This document shows, in pieces, positions 36,248 through 47,749 of a DNA stretch of 64,000 bases. The position numbers and the translations under genes are program-made. This DNA comes from Pardosa pseudoannulata (lineage: Eukaryota; Arthropoda; Arachnida; Araneae; Lycosidae), in the NCBI GenBank assembly GCA_032207245.1, contig CM063499.1, positions 76,733,020 through 76,797,019 on the forward strand, written 5' to 3'. Numbering within the stretch: the stretch's first letter is position 1; every line of letters starts with the position of its first letter. The notes under the pieces were generated by a model. It made no database searches and had not been told where the DNA came from. It saw only the letters and a list, made by a program, of their open reading frames with translations.

Positions 36248-38068
36248 ATGGATAAAGAAACATTGGATTATTTTTGTTCCATAGACTTTCAAGAAAGGCC
36301 AATTACACAAGAAAACAACTGTTTTGCCCATCTTAATTGTCATACAAAAGAAAAACCATTTACGTGTGATATATGCAAGAAATCATTTCCTCAAAAACGC
36401 ACCTTCGAAGTTCACCTTCGTTCCCATACTAGCGAGAAACCATATGCTTGCGATGTATGTGAGAAAACATTTTCTCAAAAAAGCAATCTTAATACTCATC
36501 TTTGTTCTCACACTGGAGAGAAACCATATACTTGTGTTGTGTGTCAGAAATCTTTCACTCAGAAATACAGTTTAGATATTCATTCTCGTTCTCATACTGT
36601 GGAGAAACTATTTGTTTGTAGTATATGTACAAAGTCATTTTATACTAAACGCCACTATGATGTTCATCTTCGCTGTCATACTGGGGAGAAACCATATGCT
36701 TGCGACACATGTAGCAAAACATTTTCTCAAAAGAGCAAGCTTAATATTCATCTTCGTTCTCACACTGGGGAGAAACCATATGCTTGTAGTGTATGTAACA
36801 AATCATTCACTCAGAAATGTAGCTTAGATATTCATCTTCGTTCCCACACTGGGGAAAAACCATTTGTTTGCAGTATATGTACAAAGTCATTTTATTTTAA
36901 AAGCAAATTAGATATTCATCTGCGTTCCCACACTGGGGAGAAACCATATGCTTGCAACATATGTAACAAAGCATTTTCAGAGAGAGGCAATCTTAATATT
37001 CATCTTCGTTCTCATACTGGGGAGAAACCGTATGTTTGCAGTTTATGTACAAAATCATTTTCTACAAAGGGACACTTAGATGATCATCTCCGTTCCCATA
37101 CTGGTGAGAAACCATATGCTTGCAGTATATGTAACAAAGCATTTTTTGAAAAAAGCAAACTTAATATTCATCTTCGTACTCACACTGGAGAGAAACCATA
37201 TGCTTGTAGTCTATGTTCAAAATCTTACTCTACAAAAGGGTCCTTAGATATTCATATTCGTTCTCACACTGGGGAGAAACCATATGCTTGCAGTATATGT
37301 ACAAAATCCTTTTCTAGAAAAAGCCTCTTAAATAGTCATCTTCGTTTCCATGCTAAGGAGAAACCATATATTTGCTCTGTATGTAAGACAGTATTTTCTC
37401 AAAAAGTCCATTTACGTGTTCATCTTCACTCCCATGCTCTTAAAAAATCATTTACTTGCAATGTATGTGCAAAATCATTTTCTAGAAAAAGCTACTTGGA
37501 TATTCATCGTCGTTCTCACTCTGGGGAGAAACCATATGCTTGCATTATATGTACAAAATCATTTTCTAGAAAAGGCTACTTGATTATTCATCTTCGTTCT
37601 CACTCTGGGGAGAAACCATATGCTTGCATTATATGTACAAAATCATTTTCTAGAAAAAATCACTTAGATATTCATCTTCGTTCCCACACTGGGGAAAAAC
37701 CATATGCTTGTAATGTATGTACAAAATCATTTTCTAGAAAAAATCACTTAGATGTTCATCTTCGTTCCCACACTGGGGAAAAACCATATGCTTGTAATGT
37801 ATGTACAAAATCATTTTCTACAAAATATCACTTAGATATTCATTTTCGTTCTCACACTGGGGAAAAACCATATGCTTGCAATATATGTAATAAAGCATAT
37901 TATCAAAAATGTAACTTAGATGTTCATGTTCGTTCTCATACTGAGGAGCAACAGTTTGTTTGCAGTACATGTAACAAATCATTTTCAAGAAAGTATAACT
38001 TAAATACTCATCTCTGCTCCCCTACTGAGGAAAAACCATATGTTTGTGATGTACAGACTGATTCATGA
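36248..38068 (+). CDS. Poly-C2H2 zinc-finger protein, 20 fingers
   Basis: Encodes 606 residues and is a probable nuclear DNA-binding protein. Residues 1-37 hold no known effector domain, only a degenerate half finger (HLNCHTKEKP). Residues 38-597 are 20 fingers of exactly 28 residues without any gap, followed by a 9-residue tail. Fingers 1-19 keep all four zinc ligands (C-x2-C-x12-H-x3-H). Finger 20 has Pro in place of its last His (HLCSP). The last helix contact position (6) is almost always I, V, T or another small residue, while positions -1 and 3 vary. Fingers 14-18 are very similar to one another (SFSRKNHLD type), a sign of recent finger duplication. The coding region is one exon after the leader. 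Class I am sure of; target and biological role are unknown. Confidence 0.95.
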   Translation: MDKETLDYFCSIDFQERPITQENNCFAHLNCHTKEKPFTCDICKKSFPQKRTFEVHLRSHTSEKPYACDVCEKTFSQKSNLNTHLCSHTGEKPYTCVVCQKSFTQKYSLDIHSRSHTVEKLFVCSICTKSFYTKRHYDVHLRCHTGEKPYACDTCSKTFSQKSKLNIHLRSHTGEKPYACSVCNKSFTQKCSLDIHLRSHTGEKPFVCSICTKSFYFKSKLDIHLRSHTGEKPYACNICNKAFSERGNLNIHLRSHTGEKPYVCSLCTKSFSTKGHLDDHLRSHTGEKPYACSICNKAFFEKSKLNIHLRTHTGEKPYACSLCSKSYSTKGSLDIHIRSHTGEKPYACSICTKSFSRKSLLNSHLRFHAKEKPYICSVCKTVFSQKVHLRVHLHSHALKKSFTCNVCAKSFSRKSYLDIHRRSHSGEKPYACIICTKSFSRKGYLIIHLRSHSGEKPYACIICTKSFSRKNHLDIHLRSHTGEKPYACNVCTKSFSRKNHLDVHLRSHTGEKPYACNVCTKSFSTKYHLDIHFRSHTGEKPYACNICNKAYYQKCNLDVHVRSHTEEQQFVCSTCNKSFSRKYNLNTHLCSPTEEKPYVCDVQTDS

Positions 38069-39596
38069 TTTGCTTCAACCATTCTAGGTTCATCTTCATA
38101 TACATATTGCTAAAAGATAACTTGCAGGAGAGAAGAAGGCTTGCAGTATATGTTAGAAAATTTTTTTTTCTAATTATGTCATTTTAGTGTTAGTCTTCAT
38201 ATTCAGAATTATTGGGTTTTTGGTGATCAATAATAGCTCTGGAAGATTTGTGACTATTTTATTCACCTGTACCCATCAATATCTTATGTAGACTTAATCA
38301 TGGTTAATCTTAATCAGTTATCTTACTGTTCACCATTCTATCAATTATGCATACTTTCGTTAGTTAATTGTTTATTGTATTATCTGCAAGTATTATACTG
38401 TCTGTATTTTGTACTGTAAACTGTTGGTGAAGGAGATCTGAAATAAACGTTTTAGCTATTAGTCCAGAGGTACACTGCATTTTTTTTACTCTGCTTAACA
38501 ATTAATTCATAACAATCAGTAACTGCTTACCGATTAAATAATATCAGTGAAGGAAACCAATTTGAATAACTGTATTCTGAATCTTACTCAAAGTTCATTA
38601 TACCCACAGTTTTGAGATACTACTTGCAAGTTTAAAAAAAAAAATGCATTTTCTCAGAAGCAGATCTTAGATGCCGAACTTCATATTCATTAATGTAAAA
38701 CTTTGTTTGCAGTAATTATTTTTTAACTTATCAAATGTTCACTTTAAATACTTATTTTCATAATCAGATATGTGAGAATGCCAGTTGTATCAATTCAAAT
38801 GAAACTGTAATTAAGGAAATTTATTTCAATTATATATTTATGAATTTTGAAACAAAAACTCTTCATTCTGTTGGAGGAATTTTTTAGAAATCTTATTTTT
38901 TTCTATGTTCTGCGTCAGTTGTTAAGTTAGCTAAGTCTGGTGCTTTCATCCTATTTTAAATGATTTTTATAACACATTCCAGCTACGGAGTCGAGAACAT
39001 GGATTTATATAAAAAAGCAACACCTTTCTGTTTTTGTCGTCATCTCATAATATTCTTCCAGATGAAAAAAATTGTGAAAATGTATCTTGAGAGAATTTTT
39101 TTTTTTTTTTTTTTTTAAATTCTAAACCAACATTTATTTGATGTATAATTTTCTCTTGTGTAATTGTTGTATATATCTTTTTAACTAAAAACGTATTCAG
39201 AGATGACAAGTCGTCAGTGAAAGTCAGTATTTTTTAAATAGATCAGTATTGATCTGTATTCTCAGAATAAAGTCAGTATTGGCTTGTGTTTTAATAAAGC
39301 AAGTAAACTTTTCTTTATTTTGAAATAAACCAGGATTATAAACAACCAAAAAATGTCTGGAATAGGCTGAAATTGTTTTTAGAAATAATGTGTGGGGAGG
39401 GGAGAGAGGTGCAATTTATTCATAGACATACTGGTTTTTGTACTTTGTATTGCCAAAATGTATACCTTCTATTTATTTTCTATCAGTACCATTCACCTCC
39501 AACATGGCAGCAACAAATAATTTTTTTTAGAGATGAGATATCTTAGATTATGCCTGTTAGCCAAAAATTAGAAAGTTTAGCTGCTACTTCTATTTA
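38069..39596. other. 3' flank of the unit II zinc-finger gene
   Basis: Homology to the unit I gene ends at 38116. The stretch has no further gene. It contains a poly-T run near 39099-39116 and the putative poly(A) signal at 38442. Confidence 0.5.
38442..38447 (+). terminator. Putative poly(A) signal
   Basis: AATAAA, 374 bases after the stop codon of the 20-finger gene, followed by 'cgttttagctattag'. It is plausible by position, but AATAAA is common in such AT-rich DNA. Unit I has lost this part of the flank. Confidence 0.35.
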
Positions 39597-40382
39597 CATG
39601 GTTTCTGCACACCTGGAAAATCAGGGAATGTCATGGAAAATCATGGATTTAGGCAATGGATTAATTTTATCATGGAAAGTCTTGATTTTTCAAGTAAAAT
39701 AAGTAAAAGTCGTGGATCTGCTAAACTACAAATTCAAAATAATTGTTTAATTCTATTTTTACTTGTCATTTCGCTGAAGTTACTGAGTTTGGTATTTATG
39801 TATATTGACCCTATTGCCAAGTAAAATTTGTTCACCAAGGAAACTCATAGCAAGAAAGCTTAATGGGTGGGTAAATGTATACTATTCTGGTTTTTTTTTT
39901 TTTCTCAAATTGTAGATTAAAATTTTATTAATATAAAATTTTTATAAAAATTAAGATTTTTGTGCAAAATATGAGTTTATCTCTAGGGACAAAAGGTTAT
40001 AGACAAAGGTATATAAATGTTGTAGTGTTATATTTGTCTTTATTATTCATGGTCACCTGGATAATACCAAATTACCATGAATTCAAATTGGAAACATTTT
40101 GATTGAAAAATTGCTATATAATTAGACTTAGGTATGTAGATACAACAATTTATTTTTATGTATGTGGGTTTATTAACACTTATAAAGTAAGTTTATAGTT
40201 TTTTTATGATAAAACTCCTGTAATTTCTCTGAAAGCATATATTTTATTTGTATGTACATCAGAAGTTTTATTCATATATACTTTAACGAAAGCTTTTTAA
40301 AGTCAAGGAAAATGATCTGCTAAATCGGGGAAAGTCATGAAATATCATGGATTTAAAAAAATTTATTTTGACAGATACCCTG
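39597..40382 (+). mobile_element. Family C TIR element with intact 6-bp duplication
   Basis: Begins CATGGTTTCTGCACACCTGG and ends ACAGATACCCTG. A perfect TATTTA flanks it (39591-39596 and 40383-40388). It is the second independent copy to show a 6-bp target-site duplication. Confidence 0.82.
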
Positions 40383-40411
40383 TATTTATAAGTATACATA
40401 AAAATTATATA

Positions 40412-41385
40412 CACGGTTTCCTCGCACCTGGAAAATCATGGATTTAGAAAATGGATTAATTTTGTCATGGAAAGTCATGATTATCTAAGTAAAATGAGTA
40501 AAAGTCATGGATCCGCTGAGCTACCAATTAAGAAAAATCAAGAAATGCGTCTTCAAGCGAATTTCCTTTCTGAACGGAAGCGGCTGCATACTTCTCCCTT
40601 TTGTCCATAGCACTGGACTCCCATTCATCTATTTTTTGTACACTGAGACACGTGACCTATTACGGCGCCTTAACTGCGTGGAGAGACAGTTGCTACGGCC
40701 TGACCAGGGGTTGTAGTGTCTCGTTACGCGTGATTTGCCGATGGATGAGAAAAAAAAAGTACGCATCGGCCTGTGATGTGACAAAGGAGTAGGAGGGAAG
40801 GGGATGATATTGGGATGTCCTTGGCCGAGCCGGTGATCGTGTGTAATTTCGTTGTGAGAAGCGAAACCGTTGAAGATACGAGCGTATAAAAACACTCATT
40901 AGGGCAGAGTACACTGCACCGGAAGGATCGAATATTTCAATCGCAGCAGTACGATTCGATCAGTCATCTGTTTTTTCTCTTGTGTTAATGAGGCAAGACC
41001 AGGTAGGTTTCTCTCTCACCCGTATATTCGGTCTTCTAGACCCCCCGCCCCCCACATTCGTTTCTAAGAATCTGATAAGGGTTGTAAAAAAAATCCGGGT
41101 TTTTGTATTAAAATCGCAGCTGAGGCAAGTTTTGTTAAAAAGCAATGTTATTTGAACAGCGGGAAGTATAAAATCTGTTTTTTTTTTTTGGGGGGGGGGT
41201 AATTTTTTTCTCAAACTGACAATATTAATATGTAACATGCGTATGTATGTTTTATATTTTGTTATCTTTGAAGATACAGTGTTTAGAAAGCACCAGAAAC
41301 ATTAATTCGTCTCATATACGAAACGCACCGATTTCCCTCTTATCAGTCCCGCGTCGCCTCCACGCGATGATCTCCGGTTGATACA
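40412..41385 (+). repeat. Duplicated block richer in GC (unit II copy)
   Basis: Matches 17385-18350: a partial family C left end (CACGGTTTCCTCGCACCTGG), then GGCGCCTTAACTGCGTGG and, near the end, GCGTCGCCTCCACGCGATG. G and T runs at 41180-41200 differ in length. Short frames on both strands are not conserved between copies beyond the first 200 bases. Confidence 0.55.
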
Positions 41386-41425
41386 TTATTAAATTGGTTC
41401 AATGTTAATGAATGTTATCATTTCA

Positions 41426-42591
41426 GGGTTGACTTAAGAATTGGGTTCCACCTACCAAGTGGCGATAAAGCGCCAAGTATGTTAACCCAGGCTGCTTTCT
41501 CCTCTCCTCGCTGTGTTTTTTTTTTTTTTTTAACTTATGTTCATTTCAGAGCCTGCTCTTATGTAACTCTTTCGTTACGTTTTAATGCGCCTAATTTCTA
41601 TTGGTTCTGTGGTTAACGGTACTTTTAACGCAACATTCAAACTGGTTAGACTCGTTTTTTGCCATTTTCACCTGAGGATATTGTTTGATGCACGTCTGTT
41701 TGACTTTTGTGTGTGTGTGTGTGAATGAGGGGTTTATCAGTAATAAATACGAATGTTCGGTGTGTAAGAATGATATGCATCTGGTCGAACGTAAAGATCG
41801 ACCCGATGGAAGTGCATCTAACGGCTATAGTAAGTGCTTATATTTTTTAATTTCAAGTGATATATTATGTTATTTTAATTGTAAACTCTTTCGTGTGGAA
41901 TGAAGGAAGGTTTTGGTGTGTTTTTTTTTTTTATTTTGAACGGTTGCGGATTTAAGCATTATGTTTTTAGATGCAGTTAGTGTGTTTATTTTTTTTTTTC
42001 ATATGTATATAAAAAATATCACATTTTTAATAAACTTTTATACTATTTGTAATAACATTTACGGGGAGTTAAGGGGGTAGAGCCCCCCTTGGTTAAAAAA
42101 CTTTTTGATAACTCAAAAATGTATTTAAAAAATTGGAAAGTACTGACCTTTTAATGTTCTTTGAAAATTAAAAATAAATCTCCGCGGATGTTTTATTTTT
42201 TTTATTTCTGTTTTATCTTTTAAAATGAAATTTTTAATTGTTTTGTGTGTTTAAAATAAGGATATATTTTAAGAATATTAAAAAAAAAACCAAAAATAAT
42301 CAATTTTTAATGTTTTATAATTAACCAATTAATATTAAAAAAATAACTTGAAAAAGCCAAATTTGTATTAATATAAATATCATTTTACGCAATTTTCAAC
42401 TTTTTTTTTTGCCATTAATTGCAAAATTAGTATGTTATTTCACCATAAAATAAGTAAGTTTAGTCACGCAAAAATCCGCTCACGTTCAAAACGTCAGACT
42501 ACCGGTAACTCCACGCAAAGGAGTTGGCGCGATTGGCGCCGTTAAAAAAGCGCCAAAAATAGCAGGGGAACCCCAGTTCTTAAGTAGACCC
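41426..42591 (+). mobile_element. Merlin-type DNA transposon relic
   Basis: The left end GGGTTGACTTAAGAATTGGG and the reverse complement of the right end GGGTCTACTTAAGAACTGGG form a ~20-bp terminal inverted repeat. Inside is a fragment of an IS1016/ISXO2-like transposase (41727-41813). GCGCCAAAAATAGCAGG lies near the right end, as in the MITE at 43456. The flanks show no clear duplication (ATCATTTCA versus ACTTTTCCC), so the ends may have been altered. Confidence 0.7.
41727..41813 (+). pseudogene. Zinc-ribbon fragment of Merlin (IS1016-like) transposase
   Basis: The frame reads EGFISNKYECSVCKNDMHLV followed by ERKDRPDGS. A CxxC pair followed by M-x-LV-x-RKDR-x-DG is typical of the N-terminal zinc ribbon of ISXO2-like (Merlin) transposases. 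The sequence expected after DG, including its second Cys pair, is not found, and the catalytic domain is missing. The family call is from memory of the motif and was not searched. Confidence 0.6.
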
Positions 42592-43455
42592 ACTTTTCCC
42601 ATCTGCTCCCTTGCCCATAGAAAAGTGTGAATGGTAAATGTTTATTCTAATTTCTTATCTTAATATTTTAAATTGCACGTAAGCTGAAATGACTTTTTCC
42701 ATTTTTGATCAACCTTTACCAATTTATGATTTTTTCTTTCGAAGATATTCAAAACTATATATTGAAAATAAATGACGAAAATTAATCACATGGACAATCC
42801 ACTGTATTGAAGCCAAAGTATACTTGGCGCGAAGTTATTCAAGTCAAATGTTGTGAAAGGGTTAACATTTTTACAGGTAAACAGTCAAATCCTCGTTATT
42901 CAGGCTTCCGTTGAAGCAGAATACAATAAAATTACATGCAATGTAGCTATTACTGCTATAAATGAAATCGGTACAACTTTGATATACCCCCTCCCTCCCC
43001 CCCCAAAAAAAAAATTACGCGCCGAATCTGGCACTCCTTACGGACTTTTTATTGTTGTTATTTCTTATTTTGGTGTTGCCAATTTAGGTTTTTTCAGCTT
43101 TTAGAATTTTGCTGTTACCAAATTTAGTATTTTCTTGTATTTTGTACCATTTTTTGAGTTTTTTTTTTTTTTAAGTTTTGTGGCAACAATATTTGGATTT
43201 CATATATGTTTTACCGCCATTTCTTTCATTCGCCAATTCTTTGTGAAATGATCAAGAGGATTTCTGACTTGCTGTATTTTGCTGTAAATCTGGTTGTATT
43301 TTCCAATTATATCTTCTATAATTATTTTTATCTTTTTGCTTTCAATATGCCTACTATATATAGTGTTGTTGAAAAGTTTCAGGGAATTTTGAGTCGGAAA
43401 ATTGGTAGTTGTGCTTCATTTTCGTCGGATAGGCCGACAGTTGGAAGGCCAGGTA
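42592..43455. other. Between the two Merlin-type elements, no gene seen
   Basis: Contains a C/A run (42986-43013). The 109-codon frame at 43206-43535 crosses into the MITE and has no recognisable motif. Confidence 0.45.
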
Positions 43456-44196
43456 GGGTTCACTTAAGAATTGGGTACACGCTGATACGCGCCAAATCTG
43501 GTAACCCAGACAACTTTGTCCTCTCCTCGCCGTGATATTTTTTTGCTTATGTTCAATTTAGGTTTTTGATGTGTATTTTTTTAATGGTTGCAGATTTAAG
43601 CATTATTTTTCGAGATGCAGTTTGTGTGTATTTATTTTTTTTTTATAAGTATGTGAAAAAAAATTTATCAAATTTGTAATAAAATTAACGGGGGGTCAAG
43701 GGAGGCAAAGCCCCCCTTGGTTAAAAAAAATTTATTTCATAACTCAAAAATGTATTTATAAAACTTACAAAGTATTAAATATTTCAAGTTTTTTTTTAAT
43801 TAAAAATTAATGTATGCGATGTTTTATTTAGTTTTTTTTTTATCTTTTAAAATGAAATTTTTAATTATTTTGTGTGTTTAAAATACGGAAGTATGTTAAG
43901 AACATTAAAAAACAAAAATAATCAATTTTTAATGTTTTAAAATTAACAATCCGATTAATATTAAAAAAAGTAACAGAAAAAAACTAAATTTGTATTAATA
44001 TAAATAGCATTTTACGCAATTTTCAACATTTTTGTCATTAATTGCAAAATTAGTGCATTTTTCTACAATACAATAAGTCAGTTAATTTAGTGAAGCCGAA
44101 AATCCGCTCCTGTTAAAAACGTCAGCCTTCCGTTAACTCCGCGCGAAGGAGTTGGCGCCAAAAATAGCAGGCTGTACCCAATTCTTAAGTAGTCCC
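43456..44196 (+). mobile_element. Merlin-like MITE with perfect 9-bp target duplication
   Basis: The left end GGGTTCACTTAAGAATTGGG and the reverse complement of the right end GGGACTACTTAAGAATTGGG form terminal inverted repeats. GGCCAGGTA flanks both sides (43447-43455 and 44197-44205). It shares interior stretches with the relic at 41426 ('agccccccttggttaaaaa', 'ataactcaaaaatgtattta'), so it is probably an internally deleted relative. The 9-bp duplication and GGG ends fit the Merlin superfamily. Confidence 0.85.
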
Positions 44197-44205
44197 GGCC
44201 AGGTA

Positions 44206-45412
44206 TTGTTAATTGGGAGGAATTCAAAATTTCTGTATAAATAATTCTTTTTATTAGATTGCCGATACGTATTTTCAATTGTATTTGTTAAAATTTTTGT
44301 GTAAATTGCATATATGTTATTCAGTGTTATTTATTTGTGTATTTTATGTATTTATTGTATTTTTTAGGTATTTTTTTTATTTAATGATTCCGTATTTTTT
44401 ATGTATTAATTTGTATTTAGCGAGAATCCATCTTGGCGAGAAAAAAATGCGCCAAAAACAGGTAATTTGCTTGGCGAGAAAACAAGTCGCCAAATTTCCG
44501 ATTTGGGGGGGGGGATATCAAAGTAGTTCCATGAAATCGAAGTAAGTTGCTTGTTATATTTATCTTATATCATATATTTTACATATAACTTATGATGCTT
44601 TAGTTTAATATTTATACTTTTATTTGTTTTGATTTTAATGCAAAATATCCCTTTTTATCAACCCTTTGCAAGTCCTGTATACTGCATTTTATAAACACAC
44701 TAAATGCTTTATACATAAGCTAAAAATAAAATGCTGTCAGCAAAGATGACTATCTATAAAAAATTATAGGAAAATTATAAATAAATCATGAATGAGCTCA
44801 TGAATCCAGATTTTGTCGAATGCACGAGAAACATCGAGGGAAAATAGCGGCAGTGGAGATTTTAATACATTTTTAGCGGAAATGTCTAATACGGTAAACT
44901 TGATAAGAAGCGGAAAGTTTCTTGGAAACAATCTGTATCTATATTTTGATTTATATAATATATTGGTATCCAGCTTTACTTGAGCAATTCTTTTCTTACA
45001 TATTAAATGCCCGTGCCGCTTAAATAAATTAGATATAGTGAACCATTAATGGTTCACTGTGGCTAATTTTTAATTATTTGGAGCTGTTGGGATTAATTGC
45101 CCATAAATATATAAATGTCAGGTTTCTTAGTGGTTTTGGCTAATTAAGAATATATACTTCTATTACAATGGCGCAATCTGCATTAATTAAAGTCTCCAAA
45201 AATAAAGCAAAGAATGCAACGTTCGAAGGAAATACCTTTAGTAAACATCGCCAATAACTGCGCCAAATTTGCAAATGAGCACCCTATTCTGAATTATTAC
45301 CAGGATAGTCTTTGCCTTAAAATCGCGGTAGGTGTTCTTTGGGAAATAATTTACTGTTATGGTTTTGTCCTAATATTTTTTAAAGCAAGGCGATGATCTT
45401 TGGATATAGCAG
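44206..45412. other. Intergenic, no gene seen
   Basis: AT-rich. Near 44420-44510 several 'ggcgagaaaa' and 'cgccaaa' motifs occur beside a G run. A 22-bp palindrome lies at 45037-45058. Confidence 0.45.
45037..45058. repeat. Perfect 22-bp palindrome
   Basis: AGTGAACCATT followed immediately by its reverse complement, with no spacer. The role is unknown. Confidence 0.85.
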
Positions 45413-45640
45413 AACCGAACGGTGGCTGGATGGTAAGACGCTGCTTTTCATGATTTCGAATCCCTTTGCTGGCATGGATGTTTGTAGCAGTTTAGAATCG
45501 GCTTCAAGCAGTAAGTCGCGGACTCTTGTAGTGAAACAGTTGGCATTCATGCACCAAACTGAACATATATGGCCACAAGACTCTCCAGGTATATCCCAGT
45601 GGTGGTCGGTAGACCGCAAGTACTGATCGCTCCACTTGGT
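45413..45640 (+). repeat. tRNA-derived SINE and adjoining repeat
   Basis: A head with CGAACGGTGGCTGGATGGTA and GATTTCGAATCCC, then a SINE tail ('agaatcggcttcaagcagtaag'). It continues into 'ggtggtcggtagaccgcaag', which also occurs at 22005 and 48130. Confidence 0.55.
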
Positions 45641-46433
45641 GGACCACTAGACCTTAGAAATCACGGTGGATCAGCGGACCTAACCAATCGCAGGGCAACT
45701 TACAAAAAAGGAAACGGCCAATCATAGGGAAGATTACAATGACAACAAAGTCAAGAGTAGTTTCCCCAAAGTTTGGCGCGCTTGTGGTCAAACTGTTTTA
45801 AGTTTCACGTGCTCCATCAATAAAGTCTTCTGAAAACAATCAAAAGCTCTTTTCAGAGCCAATATCTCAAAACTTGCTAACAAAATCATGAATGTGTTAT
45901 TTTCATGAGAATGGCCCATTTATCAAATGATGAGTTAGGGGATCATACAACATTACTTTTAAATATTTTACAGTTGAAATATTAAATGCAGTATTTCCCT
46001 TATTTTTTTCATTAAAAAGTAACTTATTTACTAGGTAAGATATCCGTGCAGTACATGTATTTGCACAGTAGATATTTATTAATAAATTTTTACAAGATAC
46101 TTGAATCTCAAGTTTGCTTCGTAAAACTTATTTTGTAGAAAACAGCATTTCTTAATCTTTGTACTACTTCATTTAAAAATTTATGAATATTTGTTTCTAA
46201 TATTTAAAATGTTAGTTTTTAATTAAAATAAGTGTCGATATAAGACAAATTCAAATATTATTCAGACTGACAAAACCCCAAAATATTCAACGTAACAGAT
46301 AATAAATATTAACGTAACTGTATAATATTTCAATTCTCAATTTGACAATAAAAAACGTCCTTACACAAGTCACAATGAATAAACATGTTCATGAAATGTC
46401 AAATATGTCAGAATAAAAATATCAAAACAAACG
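45641..46433. other. Intergenic, no gene seen
   Basis: The first ~60 bases (to 'cctaaccaatcgc') are an inverted match to 46615-46665. The rest is AT-rich without recognisable coding. Confidence 0.4.
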
Positions 46434-47689
46434 TGCCCTTATAATCTATTTCATAAACTAGAAAAACAACAAAAAAAATGCTACTTTTGTAAAGGCTCAC
46501 TTTAATCCGATAATAACTTTGCTTATAAAAAGTTTTGAATCGCCAAACACATAGAAAAATGAAGCCAAATTTAAAGCCATTCAAGGGTTACTAGGATGTC
46601 TTCAAAACGGAAACGAATCTGATTGGTTAGGTCCCCTGAACAACCGTAATTTCTAAGATCTAGTTGGTGGAAACCCGCTGTAGTACTAAAACAGTAGAGC
46701 GTCGTGCTCCAAACAAATTATTAAATTTTTTTATAACATAATAGTTTTCTGCTTTTTGAAATTTGCTTCCTTAGTTTTTTATTGTTAATCAGTTGCGTCA
46801 CCAGTGGCAACGAATGGCTGATTCATCTGATACAGTCTGCCTTTTGGCTGATGAGACTCCGAATGGCTTCCATACCATGAGCGGGATTCGAACCCAAGAA
46901 AGTTTCCATTCGACCACTATAGTATATAAAATTCAGGTTTAATACTATGTTACACGTACGAGGTTCCCACGGTCCTTAAAAGTCTTTAAGAACTCTTTAA
47001 TTTTAGCTGTCGTTTTTAAGGGCTTTTAAAACTACTTAATTTTGCTCAAAGGTCCTTAAAAACTCCTTAATTTTTAAATTAGAATGCAATCAGTTTCTCC
47101 ATTGACGCGATCCGCTTTCTTCACTTTCTATCAGTTTTAGCCGTATTCTCCTAACTTTCTAGTTTTGTAAGTTAGGAGTTATATTTGCCCAAAATCGGTT
47201 CTAAGAATGGCAGTACAGGTGATAAGTACTGTTCAATGAATATGTATATTAAGAATATATAAAATATTTGTTAATGTTCATAACTTTCTTTTACATATTC
47301 TAACCAAAAGTGCAGTATTAATAATAAAAAAAAATCTTCAAATACATATGGTTTCAGTGTATTACTGTAGTAATTCAGAATTCCTTTCCTTGATATTCTT
47401 AAAAAAGTTATGAAAATACTTTTAATTTATTATTACTTTTTCTGGTCATGAGCTAGAAAATTTATTTGACAAATAATCTTTTGTATCTTTAAAAGGTTTA
47501 AAGTATAATGTCAGCTGCCCTTTCCTAATGGCTAACAGTCATGCAGATTTTAATTAAACGAAGAATGGAGGATGGGGGTTTGTAGATATTTCAGTTACTT
47601 ATGGAAGTTTAATTTTCCTTGGGTTAAATGTAATAGAAAAGTCTAAAACTTTCTTTTTTCCCAGGACAAAGTCGGGTATAATCAGCGAG

Positions 47690-47749
<60 letters not shown>

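Noticed and set aside
43206..43535. 109-codon plus-strand frame
   Set aside because: It crosses the left end of a MITE with a clear target duplication, so it cannot be an old gene. No motif was found.
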